Positions 16,040 to 22,378 of a stretch of DNA of 23,173 bases are shown in pieces. The translations under genes were made by a program, and so were the position numbers. The notes beneath the pieces are model-generated. The model saw only the letters and a list, made by a program, of their open reading frames with translations. It did not search any database and was not told the DNA's origin. The stretch lies in IMG/VR virus record IMGVR_UViG_3300013133_000071, positions 1 through 23,173 of that record; one strand, given 5' to 3'. Positions within the stretch are counted from its first letter, which is position 1. Each line of letters starts with the position of its first letter. The stretch is from a virus.

Positions 16040-16453
16040 TTAATCTCGGGCGTAGTCGATATCGATATGGGTCGTCCATTTGCCGTTTTTAGTGGCTTTT
16101 ATCGGATTTATATGAAGGAATCGAACCCCAGAACTCCCGTATTCATTGGCCTTTTTGATACATTCTACCAGTCCATTAATCCAATCTTTTCGCTTGCGTA
16201 TTCCTCTAGGAATGTCCCTGAATGTAAAGGAATTCTTTCCATAATGTCCACGGATACGCCTATGCTTAGGGATTACTTCAGTCGGCTTGGCCACAGGAAG
16301 AGGAGAGTCCTGCATATTAATGAGGACGTTCAACACTCCATGAATGAGGTTCGTATTTACGATCACTTGGCGCTCATTGATGGTTTGAAAGGTCTTTTCC
16401 AGATCTGCTATATGGTTAATCAAAGCATCCCAGTCTTCATCGGGTATGTACAT
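16040..16453 (-). CDS. Hypothetical protein of minus-strand cassette
   Basis: A 137-aa soluble protein. The N-terminus (about residues 5-45) is helical: EDWDALINHIADLEKTFQTI. A basic linker (KHRRIRGHYGKNSFTFRD, then GIRKRKDW) leads to a helix (WINGLVECIKKANEYG) and a C-terminal beta segment ending in HIDIDYARD. I recognise no domain. Its ATG overlaps the preceding stop (TAATG at 16453), with GAGGA upstream. The basic centre suggests contact with nucleic acid, but that is a guess. Confidence 0.65.
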   Translation of the reverse strand: MYIPDEDWDALINHIADLEKTFQTINERQVIVNTNLIHGVLNVLINMQDSPLPVAKPTEVIPKHRRIRGHYGKNSFTFRDIPRGIRKRKDWINGLVECIKKANEYGSSGVRFLHINPIKATKNGKWTTHIDIDYARD

Positions 16454-16680
16454 TATTTGTCCTCGATCGCGTCTCTGATTTCTTGAAGTTTCATAGAGAT
16501 GATGGCGGTGTTAAAATCAGTCGCCATGACTTTAGCGAGTTCAATTGCATCCGAAACTTTATATGGCATCTCATGCTTGTCCAGGATATCGATAGCCGAT
16601 CCTAGATAATCATCGGCTGTCATTCTAGCCTGTGAAAATGCGTTCTCAATGGTGATAAGAACCTCTCTACTCACGACCAA
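16453..16680 (-). CDS. Small acidic helical hypothetical protein
   Basis: A 75-aa, all-helical, acidic protein containing REVLITIENAFSQARMTADD and a second helix around VSDAIELAKVMATDFN, ending EIRDAIEDK. It has no cysteines or membrane segment. It overlaps the recombinase gene by ten bases and the next gene by one, so all three should be co-translated. No family is recognised. A partner or modulator of a neighbour is possible from the tight coupling. Confidence 0.6.
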   Translation of the reverse strand: MVVSREVLITIENAFSQARMTADDYLGSAIDILDKHEMPYKVSDAIELAKVMATDFNTAIISMKLQEIRDAIEDK

Positions 16681-17381
16681 CTCCTCTTTATAGGATGCGC
16701 GGTTTTAATGCCGTGCGCTCTCAAGGCGCGCCAGACACTATCATGCGTCCAGAGTTTATTTTTTCTATTTAGAAGACCCAATTTATTCATTTCCTGGGCT
16801 ATATCAGCCATGAAAACACCTTTCGATCGAAGTTCTTTCATCTTTTCGAGATGCGGAATGCAAGCAGGATTAATGACGAGTTTTTTATCCGGTCCAACCA
16901 TAAAGCCGAACCTCAAAGAACCAGCTCTTTCTCCTCTGGCTTTCTTTGCTGCTAGAGCGGACTTGATGCGAACGCGCGTAATGTCTCTTTCAAAAGCCGC
17001 TACCACGCGGAACATGTCCCTCATCATTTTCGCACCAGGATCAGCGCTATCCGTGCCTTCACCTGCGGCTGAAACAATCCTAGATTTTTTATCTCTAATC
17101 ATCTCTTCAATAAGCAGTGCCCCATAAAGATCTCGAGACAAGCGATCCAATCTAGACACAAGCAAGACTGAATCTGGTTCCAAGGAGCAAATAGCATTAA
17201 AAAGAGCAGGGCGTTTATCTAGTGGAGCGGCTCCGCTAATGGCTTTTTCTACAAATGAGTGATGAATCTCAAAACCATTTTTTTGAGCCCATTGCTTGCA
17301 GATATCCTCTTGAGCAGATAGTCCCGCGCCGCTTTCAATTTGCATTTCGGTAGAAACTCGATAATAGGCGATTACTTTCAT
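16671..17381 (-). CDS. Small serine recombinase (resolvase/invertase family)
   Basis: A 236-aa site-specific DNA recombinase. The catalytic fold is clear: MKVIAYYRVST places R8 and the nucleophile S10, and SRLDRLSRD gives D79, R80 and R83. A segment at about residues 95-140 (GTDSADPGAKMMRDMFRVVAAFERD, then an E-helix-like RIKSALAAKKARG) completes the resolvase domain. The C-terminal part (about 145-236) ends in a helix-turn-helix-like region (MADIAQEMNKLGLLNRKNK, then THDSVWRALRAHGI). It is too short to be a large serine integrase. It might move or invert the cassette or switch tail-fibre genes, but I saw no long inverted repeats flanking a gene. It starts with an ATGA overlap. Confidence 0.9.
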   Translation of the reverse strand: MKVIAYYRVSTEMQIESGAGLSAQEDICKQWAQKNGFEIHHSFVEKAISGAAPLDKRPALFNAICSLEPDSVLLVSRLDRLSRDLYGALLIEEMIRDKKSRIVSAAGEGTDSADPGAKMMRDMFRVVAAFERDITRVRIKSALAAKKARGERAGSLRFGFMVGPDKKLVINPACIPHLEKMKELRSKGVFMADIAQEMNKLGLLNRKNKLWTHDSVWRALRAHGIKTAHPIKRSWS

Positions 17382-17707
17382 TTAGGAGCAACTCCAACAA
17401 ACACATAATCATTCGCTAAGAAATCTTCAGGGGTGAGGTCTGGTCGCTCGCAAAAAATCATACCCCCGTGCATTTCAAAGTAGACATGAGAATCCCATCC
17501 TTTACGCTGGAAGCGGTCGCCTTCGGTAATGGTCTGCATGACTTGGATAAAGGACAATGGTGAAGAGTAAAGTTCCCATTCAGTGGAGAAGTCGGCCTCA
17601 TATTCTGATCCTTCAATATCACCAGGCAAAAGAGGATTATTCAAATCAATTCGTCTTACTGCATAGCCATCTTCCAAGGCTTTCATCGCTTCGCTAAACC
17701 GCATCAT
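17378..17707 (-). CDS. Tandem DUF2829/Tad2-like protein
   Basis: A 109-aa protein with two consecutive copies of a short module. Copy 1 (residues about 3-49) has FSEAMKALEDGYAVRR and ends TEWELYSSP. Copy 2 (about 52-105) has FIQVMQTITEGDRFQRKGW and ends FLANDYVFVG. This matches the DUF2829 pattern F.eAl.al.eG..v.R..W ... DLlA.DWe. DUF2829 includes Tad2, a phage anti-Thoeris protein that sequesters the signal nucleotide. An anti-defence role is therefore possible, though many DUF2829 proteins are untested and copy 1 lacks the usual Trp. The second Met (17704) overlaps the upstream stop and may be the true start. Confidence 0.65.
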   Translation of the reverse strand: MMRFSEAMKALEDGYAVRRIDLNNPLLPGDIEGSEYEADFSTEWELYSSPLSFIQVMQTITEGDRFQRKGWDSHVYFEMHGGMIFCERPDLTPEDFLANDYVFVGVAPK

Positions 17708-18195
17708 TCTCCCTTTAGAATCTCAAGTTTTACTGGGTTACCATCCTTATCTTTCATGACGGCATCATGAAGAGCATGAGAGCCTCTGCACTGCTTTCTT
17801 TCGATCATCCTTTGCTCTTGTCGAGATCTCACTCGTCCATCCTTATCTTGAAACTTGCAATGCATCATGAGATGAGATTCTTTGCCAAACTCCCGACAAA
17901 CAAAAGGTCTGTCTTCATAGATATTGCACTTCCAGTCTTTGGTTAGAAATGGACAGCGTTGATTCGTACCGCCTGGATCAGGCTCTCCGATTGGCAATAC
18001 CATTTCACCTTCCTTGACTGATTTCGGATTCTTAAATGAATCTTCTGTGAGAATCGGCCCTTCAAAATGAAACTCTTCAACCATGGCGCGCGCAAGTTTA
18101 TCGCGGTTCCTTTCTAGGATTTCTCTAGGCATAGGAGTAGGCGCGCAGCAGCATGCTTTGCACTTTGGCTTCATCTTATCGCAATCAAATCCCAT
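17704..18195 (-). CDS. YkgJ-type cysteine-cluster protein
   Basis: A 163-aa protein with the YkgJ/CxxCxxCC pattern: clustered C12, C15, C16, C17, then C81 (QRCPFLTKDWKC), C90 and C100 (IYEDRPFVCREFG), with C113 and another Cys further on. This family is thought to bind zinc or an iron-sulfur centre; its reaction is not firmly known. It is encoded in many phages and bacteria. The gene overlaps the following DUF2829-like gene by four bases and starts overlapping the previous stop (TAATG at 18195). The metal site is well supported; the substrate is unknown. Confidence 0.8.
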   Translation of the reverse strand: MGFDCDKMKPKCKACCCAPTPMPREILERNRDKLARAMVEEFHFEGPILTEDSFKNPKSVKEGEMVLPIGEPDPGGTNQRCPFLTKDWKCNIYEDRPFVCREFGKESHLMMHCKFQDKDGRVRSRQEQRMIERKQCRGSHALHDAVMKDKDGNPVKLEILKGE

Positions 18196-18413
18196 TATTC
18201 TGTGATCTCAAATGGGTAATGTTCGTGTATGCGTCGCAGGAATCCGTTAGCAGCTGATTCAGTTCGATATTTCTTCAAGAGATATTCCCTCTCTTGGCTT
18301 GCTGCTATGATGTGAAATCTTTCTTGGTAATCCTGTCCTTTGTCTAGGATGAAGATGTATTCCATCCTTTCCATATTGACTAGGTCGTTCTCTATGTCCC
18401 TTATGAATCTCAT
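18195..18413 (-). CDS. Small hypothetical protein
   Basis: A 72-aa protein with a good Shine-Dalgarno (GAGGAG) about eight bases before ATG 18413. It is charged, with a probable strand-helix build: MEYIFILDKGQDYQERFHII, then SQEREYLLKKYRTESAANGF. It contains no Cys. I recognise no family. The stop overlaps the next gene's ATG. A different frame reading through the same DNA (18259-18516) is open but less convincing. The 92-base gap upstream (18414-18505) holds no clear gene. Confidence 0.6.
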   Translation of the reverse strand: MRFIRDIENDLVNMERMEYIFILDKGQDYQERFHIIAASQEREYLLKKYRTESAANGFLRRIHEHYPFEITE

Positions 18414-18505
18414 TGCCGTTCTCCTCTTGCCATTGTTCTAGTTGAGAGCGCATATCATCATTTCGACAGCGTTCCCTTGTTTTTTCGCTATATGCCTTTG
18501 AATTT

Positions 18506-18862
18506 TCAAGTCCCATCGGGTGCCTCATCAGTAGCTAATCGCCATTTCAGTTCGTGGTTTGGGTGCATTTCGAGCATAGACGGGTTGCACCATGCGTCTA
18601 CATCGACTAGATTGAATTGTTTGCCGTCCCAAGCTGCTTTTGATGTAATGGTGTGTTTCATTTCTACAAGCTGACCAGGCAAAGGAAAACGGTCTTTTGC
18701 ATCGACCCAGCTACATTCTTCACATGGCATTTCACTGTCTGGTACATAGTTCTTTCTCCACCCACGTTCGCATATAGTTTTTTTGCAAATTTCACATGAG
18801 ACAAGTCCGCAAAGATAAGGTCTTTTTTTTGATGGGTCGTATTGCTCTTCTCTCATAGACAT
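18506..18862 (-). CDS. Cys-rich, DUF551-like phage protein
   Basis: A 118-aa protein in two parts. Residues 18-50 hold C18, C23, C26, C31, C47 and C50 (CEICKKTIC, then PCEECSW), likely a zinc-binding knuckle. Residues about 52-115 read WVDAKDRFPLPGQLVEM, a WDGKQF turn, and finally LKWRLATDEAP, the pattern of the small phage domain DUF551 (W...dRlP..g..V ... W...P). ATG 18856 gives an ATGA overlap with the previous gene and better spacing to AAGGA, so the protein may start there instead of 18862. The function is unknown. Confidence 0.65.
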   Translation of the reverse strand: MSMREEQYDPSKKRPYLCGLVSCEICKKTICERGWRKNYVPDSEMPCEECSWVDAKDRFPLPGQLVEMKHTITSKAAWDGKQFNLVDVDAWCNPSMLEMHPNHELKWRLATDEAPDGT

Positions 18863-19107
18863 TCATCCTTTATCCAAACTGTATAATCGCTTCGTCCAGG
18901 CTCCATTAAGCAGGAAGTGATACTAAAAATGCAGTCATGCGGGTGAAGATTAGGTCTTTGCGTTAGAACCTTTAATCTTTGAAAAGTATGGTGCAAAGTA
19001 ATGAATAATTCTCTTTCATTTTTTGGATCTTGCATTCTGCATACCACAAATCTAAAAGGCTCCTCTCCTTTATCAACCGTCAACAATGGCAAGTGGTCAA
19101 TTTCCAT
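18853..19107 (-). CDS. Small hypothetical protein
   Basis: An 84-aa soluble protein, starting 14 bases after the upstream stop with GAGGTG upstream of ATG 19107. It contains a beta-rich N-terminus (MEIDHLPLLTVDKGEEPFRF) and a helix around ERELFITLHHTFQRLKVL. A few Cys residues are present (C23, C59, C65, C83) without a clear CxxC pair. I recognise no domain. Co-transcription with its neighbours on the minus strand is clear from spacing. Confidence 0.6.
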   Translation of the reverse strand: MEIDHLPLLTVDKGEEPFRFVVCRMQDPKNERELFITLHHTFQRLKVLTQRPNLHPHDCIFSITSCLMEPGRSDYTVWIKDECL

Positions 19108-19121
19108 ACAGCTTTACACCT

Positions 19122-19349
19122 CTAATCCTGATTCGGTTCACAAATTTTTTTACTCAATTCTTCCGATCGACTCAAAATCCATCCTGTTTTGGAGTTTCCT
19201 GAAATCTGATCTAGACGTAATCCATCCATCAAACGGATAAGAGAACTAAATTGACTTGTTTTTATCCATCCAGGGGCGCTAAGTACTAGAAGACATTCTG
19301 CTCCGCTCGGAGAAATTTCTAGTTTAGTGATCAAAAGATCTTCACTCAT
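19122..19349 (-). CDS. Hypothetical protein, probably 3' part of a frameshifted gene
   Basis: A 75-aa reading frame from ATG 19349 (MSEDLLITKLEISPSG), preceded by GGAG at fair spacing. Upstream in the same frame the DNA stays open back to the stop of the neighbouring gene and reads coding-like: KKPISIRYEWGEKNKFGLWR then MSED. That points to a longer original protein of about 105 aa (see 19350-19440). The visible part includes PGWIKTSQFSSLIRLMDG and ISGNSKTGWILSRSEELSK. No family is recognised. Whether the short form is made from its own start is uncertain. Confidence 0.6.
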   Translation of the reverse strand: MSEDLLITKLEISPSGAECLLVLSAPGWIKTSQFSSLIRLMDGLRLDQISGNSKTGWILSRSEELSKKICEPNQD

Positions 19350-19440
19350 CTCTCTTCTCCACAAACCAAATTTATTTTTTTCGCCCCATTCATACCGGAT
19401 AGAGATGGGTTTTTTGACATCGGTGCTTTGAATTACTCAT
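19350..19440 (-). other. Likely frameshifted 5' part of the gene at 19122-19349
   Basis: ATG 19440 overlaps the upstream stop (ATGA), as is normal in this cassette, and reads MSNSKHRCQK before meeting a stop. Removing one base from the six-A run on the minus strand (19415-19410) joins this start in frame to KPISIRYEWGEKNKFGLW and the 75-aa frame downstream. Explanations are a sequencing or assembly indel, a true disabling mutation, or slippage during transcription or translation. The joining is seen in the sequence; the cause is unknown. Confidence 0.5.
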
Positions 19441-19640
19441 GATTGCTCCTGACAACACTTCTTACATTTCTTGGCAGGCTGATATCCAATCGGGCTAATC
19501 TTGCCCGTTTCTGGATCAGCCGTATAAATCGCATGAAGGATGATCCGATTGATTTCCTGCTTAGTCTTTCTACAAAAATCGCATGTCTGGGCCGTCGTGA
19601 ACATTTTAAAGAAAGGATCGTTCGATTGAGACTCGCTCAT
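19437..19640 (-). CDS. Small zinc-ribbon-like protein
   Basis: A 67-aa protein with two cysteine knuckles: C20-x2-C23 (CDFC) and C59-x2-C62-C63 (CKKCC), separated by a beta segment (INRIILHAIYTADPETG). This is the spacing of a treble-clef or zinc-ribbon fold that could bind nucleic acid or protein. GAGG lies upstream of ATG 19640. It overlaps both neighbours by four bases. I recognise no specific family; a regulatory partner in the cassette is possible. Confidence 0.65.
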   Translation of the reverse strand: MSESQSNDPFFKMFTTAQTCDFCRKTKQEINRIILHAIYTADPETGKISPIGYQPAKKCKKCCQEQS

Positions 19641-19852
19641 TTAGACGCCTCGCGCCACTCTTGCATGATCTCGCGCATCTTGCAGTTGTATTCGTTCTTC
19701 ACCAGCAAATCCATGATCTCATACAGAACCCGATCCCTCTCAACTTCAGGATAATTTCGCATGTCAGGATAATGGAAAGTTTCAGGAATAAACTTTAATC
19801 GCGTCCGCATAAACACATCAAATTTTTTCCAGATTAAATTAGGTTCATTCAT
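19637..19852 (-). CDS. Small hypothetical protein after RHH regulator
   Basis: A 71-aa protein, rich in aromatic and charged residues (LIWKKFDVFMRTRLKFIPET, then YPDMRNYPEVERDRVLYEIM). The C-terminal half is probably helical. AAAGGAAA lies upstream of ATG 19852, with a four-base overlap with the RHH gene. The pairing with a ribbon-helix-helix gene raises the question of a toxin, but the sequence does not look like ParE, RelE or HicA. No family is recognised. Confidence 0.6.
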   Translation of the reverse strand: MNEPNLIWKKFDVFMRTRLKFIPETFHYPDMRNYPEVERDRVLYEIMDLLVKNEYNCKMREIMQEWREASK

Positions 19853-20037
19853 GATGGATTTCCTTTGAGTCCAGCTTGATTTTTCAACTCTTTGATCTTG
19901 TCTGCGAGAGCTATCCGCATGATAAATGAAACGGGGCGCCCTGTTAAGACAGCCATCATCTTAGCGCTGGAATACAGTTCTGCTGGAAGATAAACAGTGG
20001 TTCGAACGAACCCTTCTCTCTTGGATCTTTTTTCCAT
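19849..20037 (-). CDS. Ribbon-helix-helix transcriptional regulator
   Basis: A 62-aa Arc/CopG-type DNA-binding protein. A basic N-terminus is followed by a strand (residues about 11-17, VRTTVYL), helix A (18-31, PAELYSSAKMMAVL), a turn (TGRP) and helix B (35-50, VSFIMRIALADKIKEL), the classic RHH order. Such proteins bind as dimers to short inverted repeats. The first gene of the minus-strand operon, it sits only three bases from a perfect 12-bp palindrome that overlaps its own -10 box, so autorepression of the whole cassette is likely. No Shine-Dalgarno is visible. Confidence 0.8.
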   Translation of the reverse strand: MEKRSKREGFVRTTVYLPAELYSSAKMMAVLTGRPVSFIMRIALADKIKELKNQAGLKGNPS

Positions 20038-20040
20038 AAG

Positions 20041-20052
20041 ACATAATTATGT
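20041..20052. promoter_or_regulatory. Perfect 12-bp palindrome, probable RHH operator
   Basis: ACATAATTATGT (20041-20052) is its own reverse complement and ends three bases before the RHH start codon. It overlaps the -10 box of the minus-strand promoter, the usual place for a repressor site. The RHH protein is the obvious candidate to bind it. The palindrome is seen; binding is inferred. Confidence 0.55.
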
Positions 20053-20074
20053 TGGAATGATTCTTAGAAAGCAA
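20046..20074 (-). promoter_or_regulatory. Promoter of minus-strand cassette
   Basis: On the minus strand: -35 TTGCTT (20074-20069), a 17-bp spacer, then -10 CATAAT (20051-20046). Transcription would begin about 20038-20040, directly before the ATG at 20037, so the mRNA would be leaderless or nearly so; no ribosome-binding site is visible there. The rest of 20053-20145 is AT-rich. It should also hold the promoter for the plus-strand tail fibre, but no convincing plus-strand -35/-10 pair is seen. Confidence 0.55.
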
Positions 20075-20145
20075 GTGAATATATTTTTTAAATCATGTTG
20101 GGAATATTTTGAAGCTAAAGGAAATACTTAACCAAAGGTGAAGCG

Positions 20146-22029
20146 ATGCCTAAGTTTGCTCGTCCCAACATGTATAACGGTCGTCAATCGAACCAAGCTT
20201 GGACAGGATCGGTCCGAGCAGCTAATCCCAGCGAAGCAGCCGCTGGCGATAGCGAACAGCTTTACATCAGCCCTGCAACACTCGCTGGAGCGGTACAAGC
20301 TTTAGTCCCTCACGCATCTGATACAGAGTATGGGATTGTTGTTTTGACAGACGATAGCGAGCCAGTGGCAACAAAGGTCTATGTCGATAACATCGCAATT
20401 GCTGGTGCCCCCGATTGGTCTGAAAGCGTCAAGGGGATTGGAGAGCTTTCAACGCAGGCTGAAGCTATAGCTGGAACAAATGATGATACGGCGATGACAC
20501 CACTTAAAGTCGCTCAAGTTTTTGCGGGTGGTACGGTTTCTCCCTCTTTTACAAACGTCCTCATTTCGGGCACTCTCGGTGTCACGGGCCTTACATCTCT
20601 CAACGGCTCGGCTACCGTTGTAACTGGGGCCACGGCTCTTAATTTAGGGGCAGATGCGGGGACAGGAGCGGTAAACATCGGAACTGGCGCAGCGGCGCGA
20701 ACCATTACGATGGGGAATATCTCGGGTGCGACGGCTCTTGCTTTGAACTCGGGAACGGGCGGAATTGCTCTCGTAAGCACCACTTCGGGCGATATCACCA
20801 TAGCGTCAGCAGACACTTGCTTAATCGACTGCGCTGGCGTTTTAGAGCTGAACTCGTCTGCAGGAGTGATCGGCATTGGTAATGATGCCGTCGCTCAAAA
20901 CATCAATATCGGTACAGGTGCAGCTGCTAGAACGATCACCGTGGGAAATGCCTCTGGAGCCACATCGGTGGTTATCAATGCAGGTACTGGCCCCATTGAA
21001 ATTGGAGCGAATGCAATAGCCCATAGCATCACTGTAGGAAATGACGTTGGAGCTACAGCTATCGTCTTAGAAGTAGGAACAGGAAACTTCGTCGTCGATG
21101 GAGTAGGAGCCTCTGAATATGAAATTGGGGCATCTACAACTACTGGAACTATTTTAATCGGCGGAACAGCGCAAACTGGAGCTATCACTCTAGGCAGCTC
21201 AAGCGGCACTAACGCAGTTAATATTGGCGTTGGAGCTGGAGCTACCACGGTTAACATCGCCACTGGAGCTACCAATGCAAAGGCCGTTAACATAGGTACT
21301 GGAGCTGTTGCAAACGTCATCGCAGTAGGATCTTCGTCCGCTGGTGCAATCACTGTAGATACAGCTGCAGGAGTGTCTGTAGATGGCGCGACCGCTTCCA
21401 ACTTCACAGTAACCGGAGCAGGCCAAGACCTAACGCTGGCGTCTGTTGGAGGTTCCGTTAAAATCAACTCCACTGAAAATGCGGCAGGCGCCATCGCTCT
21501 TTCAGCAAACGGAGGCACTTCCGAGACTATCACCATTGCAGCTGCTCAAGGTACTGGTGCCGCCTCGATTGGAATCTCATCTACAGCCGGAGGAGTTACA
21601 ATTTCGGGCGGTCTAGCCACAGCTGATGCGATCAATCTTTCCGCTGCGGCGGGCGGTGTAGATGTTGATGGTGCGCTCCAAATCAACATCGCCTCTTCTC
21701 AAGCCGCTGCGAATGCTATCGCACTGGTAGCTTCCGACGCTGGGGGTGGAATCACTATTGCGGTTGGAACTGGCGGAGTAGGTATTACGGGTGCCGTGGA
21801 TATAAGTCTAGATGCTCGATGCAGAACTATTTTTGCAGACGGCGACGAAGGAACTGGGATTGCTACAACTACAGCCATGACAAATGGAACAGAAACCACA
21901 CAGGGAGCTGGAGAACTAACTATTGTCTCTACAAACGCAAACAATGGAGACAACGCAGGTTTCTTGAAGTTCTATGTGGGTGCTAGCGTTGTATGGGTTC
22001 CTTACTTCACCAACATTGCACCAAGCTAA
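20146..22029 (+). CDS. Tail fibre, repeat-rich beta-structured protein
   Basis: A 627-aa virion protein that probably contacts the host surface. The N-terminal part (residues about 1-125) carries ATLAGAVQALVPHASDTEYG, VVLTDD and GIGELSTQAEAIAGT followed by DDTAMTPLKVAQVF, a linker type common at the head-proximal end of tail fibres. From about 165 to 600 it is a low-complexity Gly/Ala/Thr/Ile/Val repeat region (NIGTGAAARTITxGN-type units) that should form a beta-helix-like shaft. The end reads DNAGFLKFYVGASVVWVPYF, a small C-terminal tip. No chaperone domain is seen. AAGGTG precedes ATG 20146. Confidence 0.8.
   Translation: MPKFARPNMYNGRQSNQAWTGSVRAANPSEAAAGDSEQLYISPATLAGAVQALVPHASDTEYGIVVLTDDSEPVATKVYVDNIAIAGAPDWSESVKGIGELSTQAEAIAGTNDDTAMTPLKVAQVFAGGTVSPSFTNVLISGTLGVTGLTSLNGSATVVTGATALNLGADAGTGAVNIGTGAAARTITMGNISGATALALNSGTGGIALVSTTSGDITIASADTCLIDCAGVLELNSSAGVIGIGNDAVAQNINIGTGAAARTITVGNASGATSVVINAGTGPIEIGANAIAHSITVGNDVGATAIVLEVGTGNFVVDGVGASEYEIGASTTTGTILIGGTAQTGAITLGSSSGTNAVNIGVGAGATTVNIATGATNAKAVNIGTGAVANVIAVGSSSAGAITVDTAAGVSVDGATASNFTVTGAGQDLTLASVGGSVKINSTENAAGAIALSANGGTSETITIAAAQGTGAASIGISSTAGGVTISGGLATADAINLSAAAGGVDVDGALQINIASSQAAANAIALVASDAGGGITIAVGTGGVGITGAVDISLDARCRTIFADGDEGTGIATTTAMTNGTETTQGAGELTIVSTNANNGDNAGFLKFYVGASVVWVPYFTNIAPS
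20671..21330 (+). repeat. In-gene degenerate repeats in tail fibre
   Basis: Imperfect protein repeats are visible: NIGTGAAARTITMGNISGAT (from residue 177) and NIGTGAAARTITVGNASGAT (from residue 254), 77 residues apart, with weaker units such as AHSITVGNDVGATAIVL and AVNIGTGAVANVIAVGSSS between and after. DNA copies have diverged at third positions, so they are old or selected. They probably build repeated turns of a fibre shaft. Confidence 0.7.
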
Positions 22030-22039
22030 GGAGAAAAAT

Positions 22040-22378
22040 ATGGCAGCTAGAGGTCAGGCGAAAGCTTTTTTTGAGCCTTTGCGATCGATTTTATCGGGAG
22101 CTATTTCAGGAACGTATGCGGATGTTGGACTTCCTACAGAAAATCCTGTCCGTATCTTTAAGGTTTCTAATAATACCAAGGGAGATATGGTTCTGAGCGT
22201 AACCCCTGGGCAAGACGATATGTTCGTCGCGGCGGGTGCGTTCACGCTATATGATGTTCAGGCGAACATGAATCCTCAATCTGATGACAGCTATGTTCTT
22301 CCCAAAGGAACACAGTTTCGAGTCAAGGAGGTAAGTGCCGCGTCTCAAGGGGCTGTCTATATAGAGGTTATTTGCTGA
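22040..22378 (+). CDS. Small virion-type protein next to tail fibre
   Basis: A 112-aa protein starting at ATG 22040, preceded by AAGGAG; the same frame is open upstream but overlaps the fibre gene. It is beta-rich: IFKVSNNTKGDMVLSVTPG, then MFVAAGAFTLYDVQANM and YVLPKGTQFRVKEV. This strand order is like small phage proteins of tail-fibre clusters that I recall but cannot name. It ends EVIC, and the stop overlaps the next start (TGATG). It is likely a minor virion component or fibre assembly factor. Confidence 0.65.
   Translation: MAARGQAKAFFEPLRSILSGAISGTYADVGLPTENPVRIFKVSNNTKGDMVLSVTPGQDDMFVAAGAFTLYDVQANMNPQSDDSYVLPKGTQFRVKEVSAASQGAVYIEVIC

Noticed and set aside
16067-16486. Plus-strand frame of about 139 codons opposite the cassette genes
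   Set aside because: It mirrors the minus-strand gene at 16040-16453. The minus-strand frame has the ribosome-binding site and the start/stop overlap typical of the operon.
16671-17381. Large serine integrase with adjacent att site
   Set aside because: The protein is only 236 aa and lacks the long zinc-ribbon and coiled-coil domains of large integrases. No convincing attachment-site repeat was seen.
18259-18516. Overlapping minus-strand frame starting MGLENSKAYSEKTRER, which would fill the gap 18414-18505
   Set aside because: It has a weak GAGG site, but its 3' part overlaps the 72-aa gene by about 155 bases and reads like an out-of-frame shadow. The first 35 residues might be real; evidence is too thin to call it.
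19637-20037. Toxin-antitoxin pair made of the RHH gene and its next gene
   Set aside because: The RHH protein could be an antitoxin, but the 71-aa neighbour shows no ParE, RelE, HicA or similar toxin pattern, and the operon continues without a break.
20053-20145. Plus-strand promoter for the tail fibre in the divergent region
   Set aside because: AT-rich boxes exist, such as TATTTT at 20105-20110, but none pairs with a reasonable -35 at 16-18 bp, so I do not call one.
20514-21536. Long minus-strand frames opposite the tail fibre
   Set aside because: They are low-complexity Pro/Val/Ala frames produced by the antisense of Gly/Ala/Thr repeat codons and have no ribosome-binding sites.
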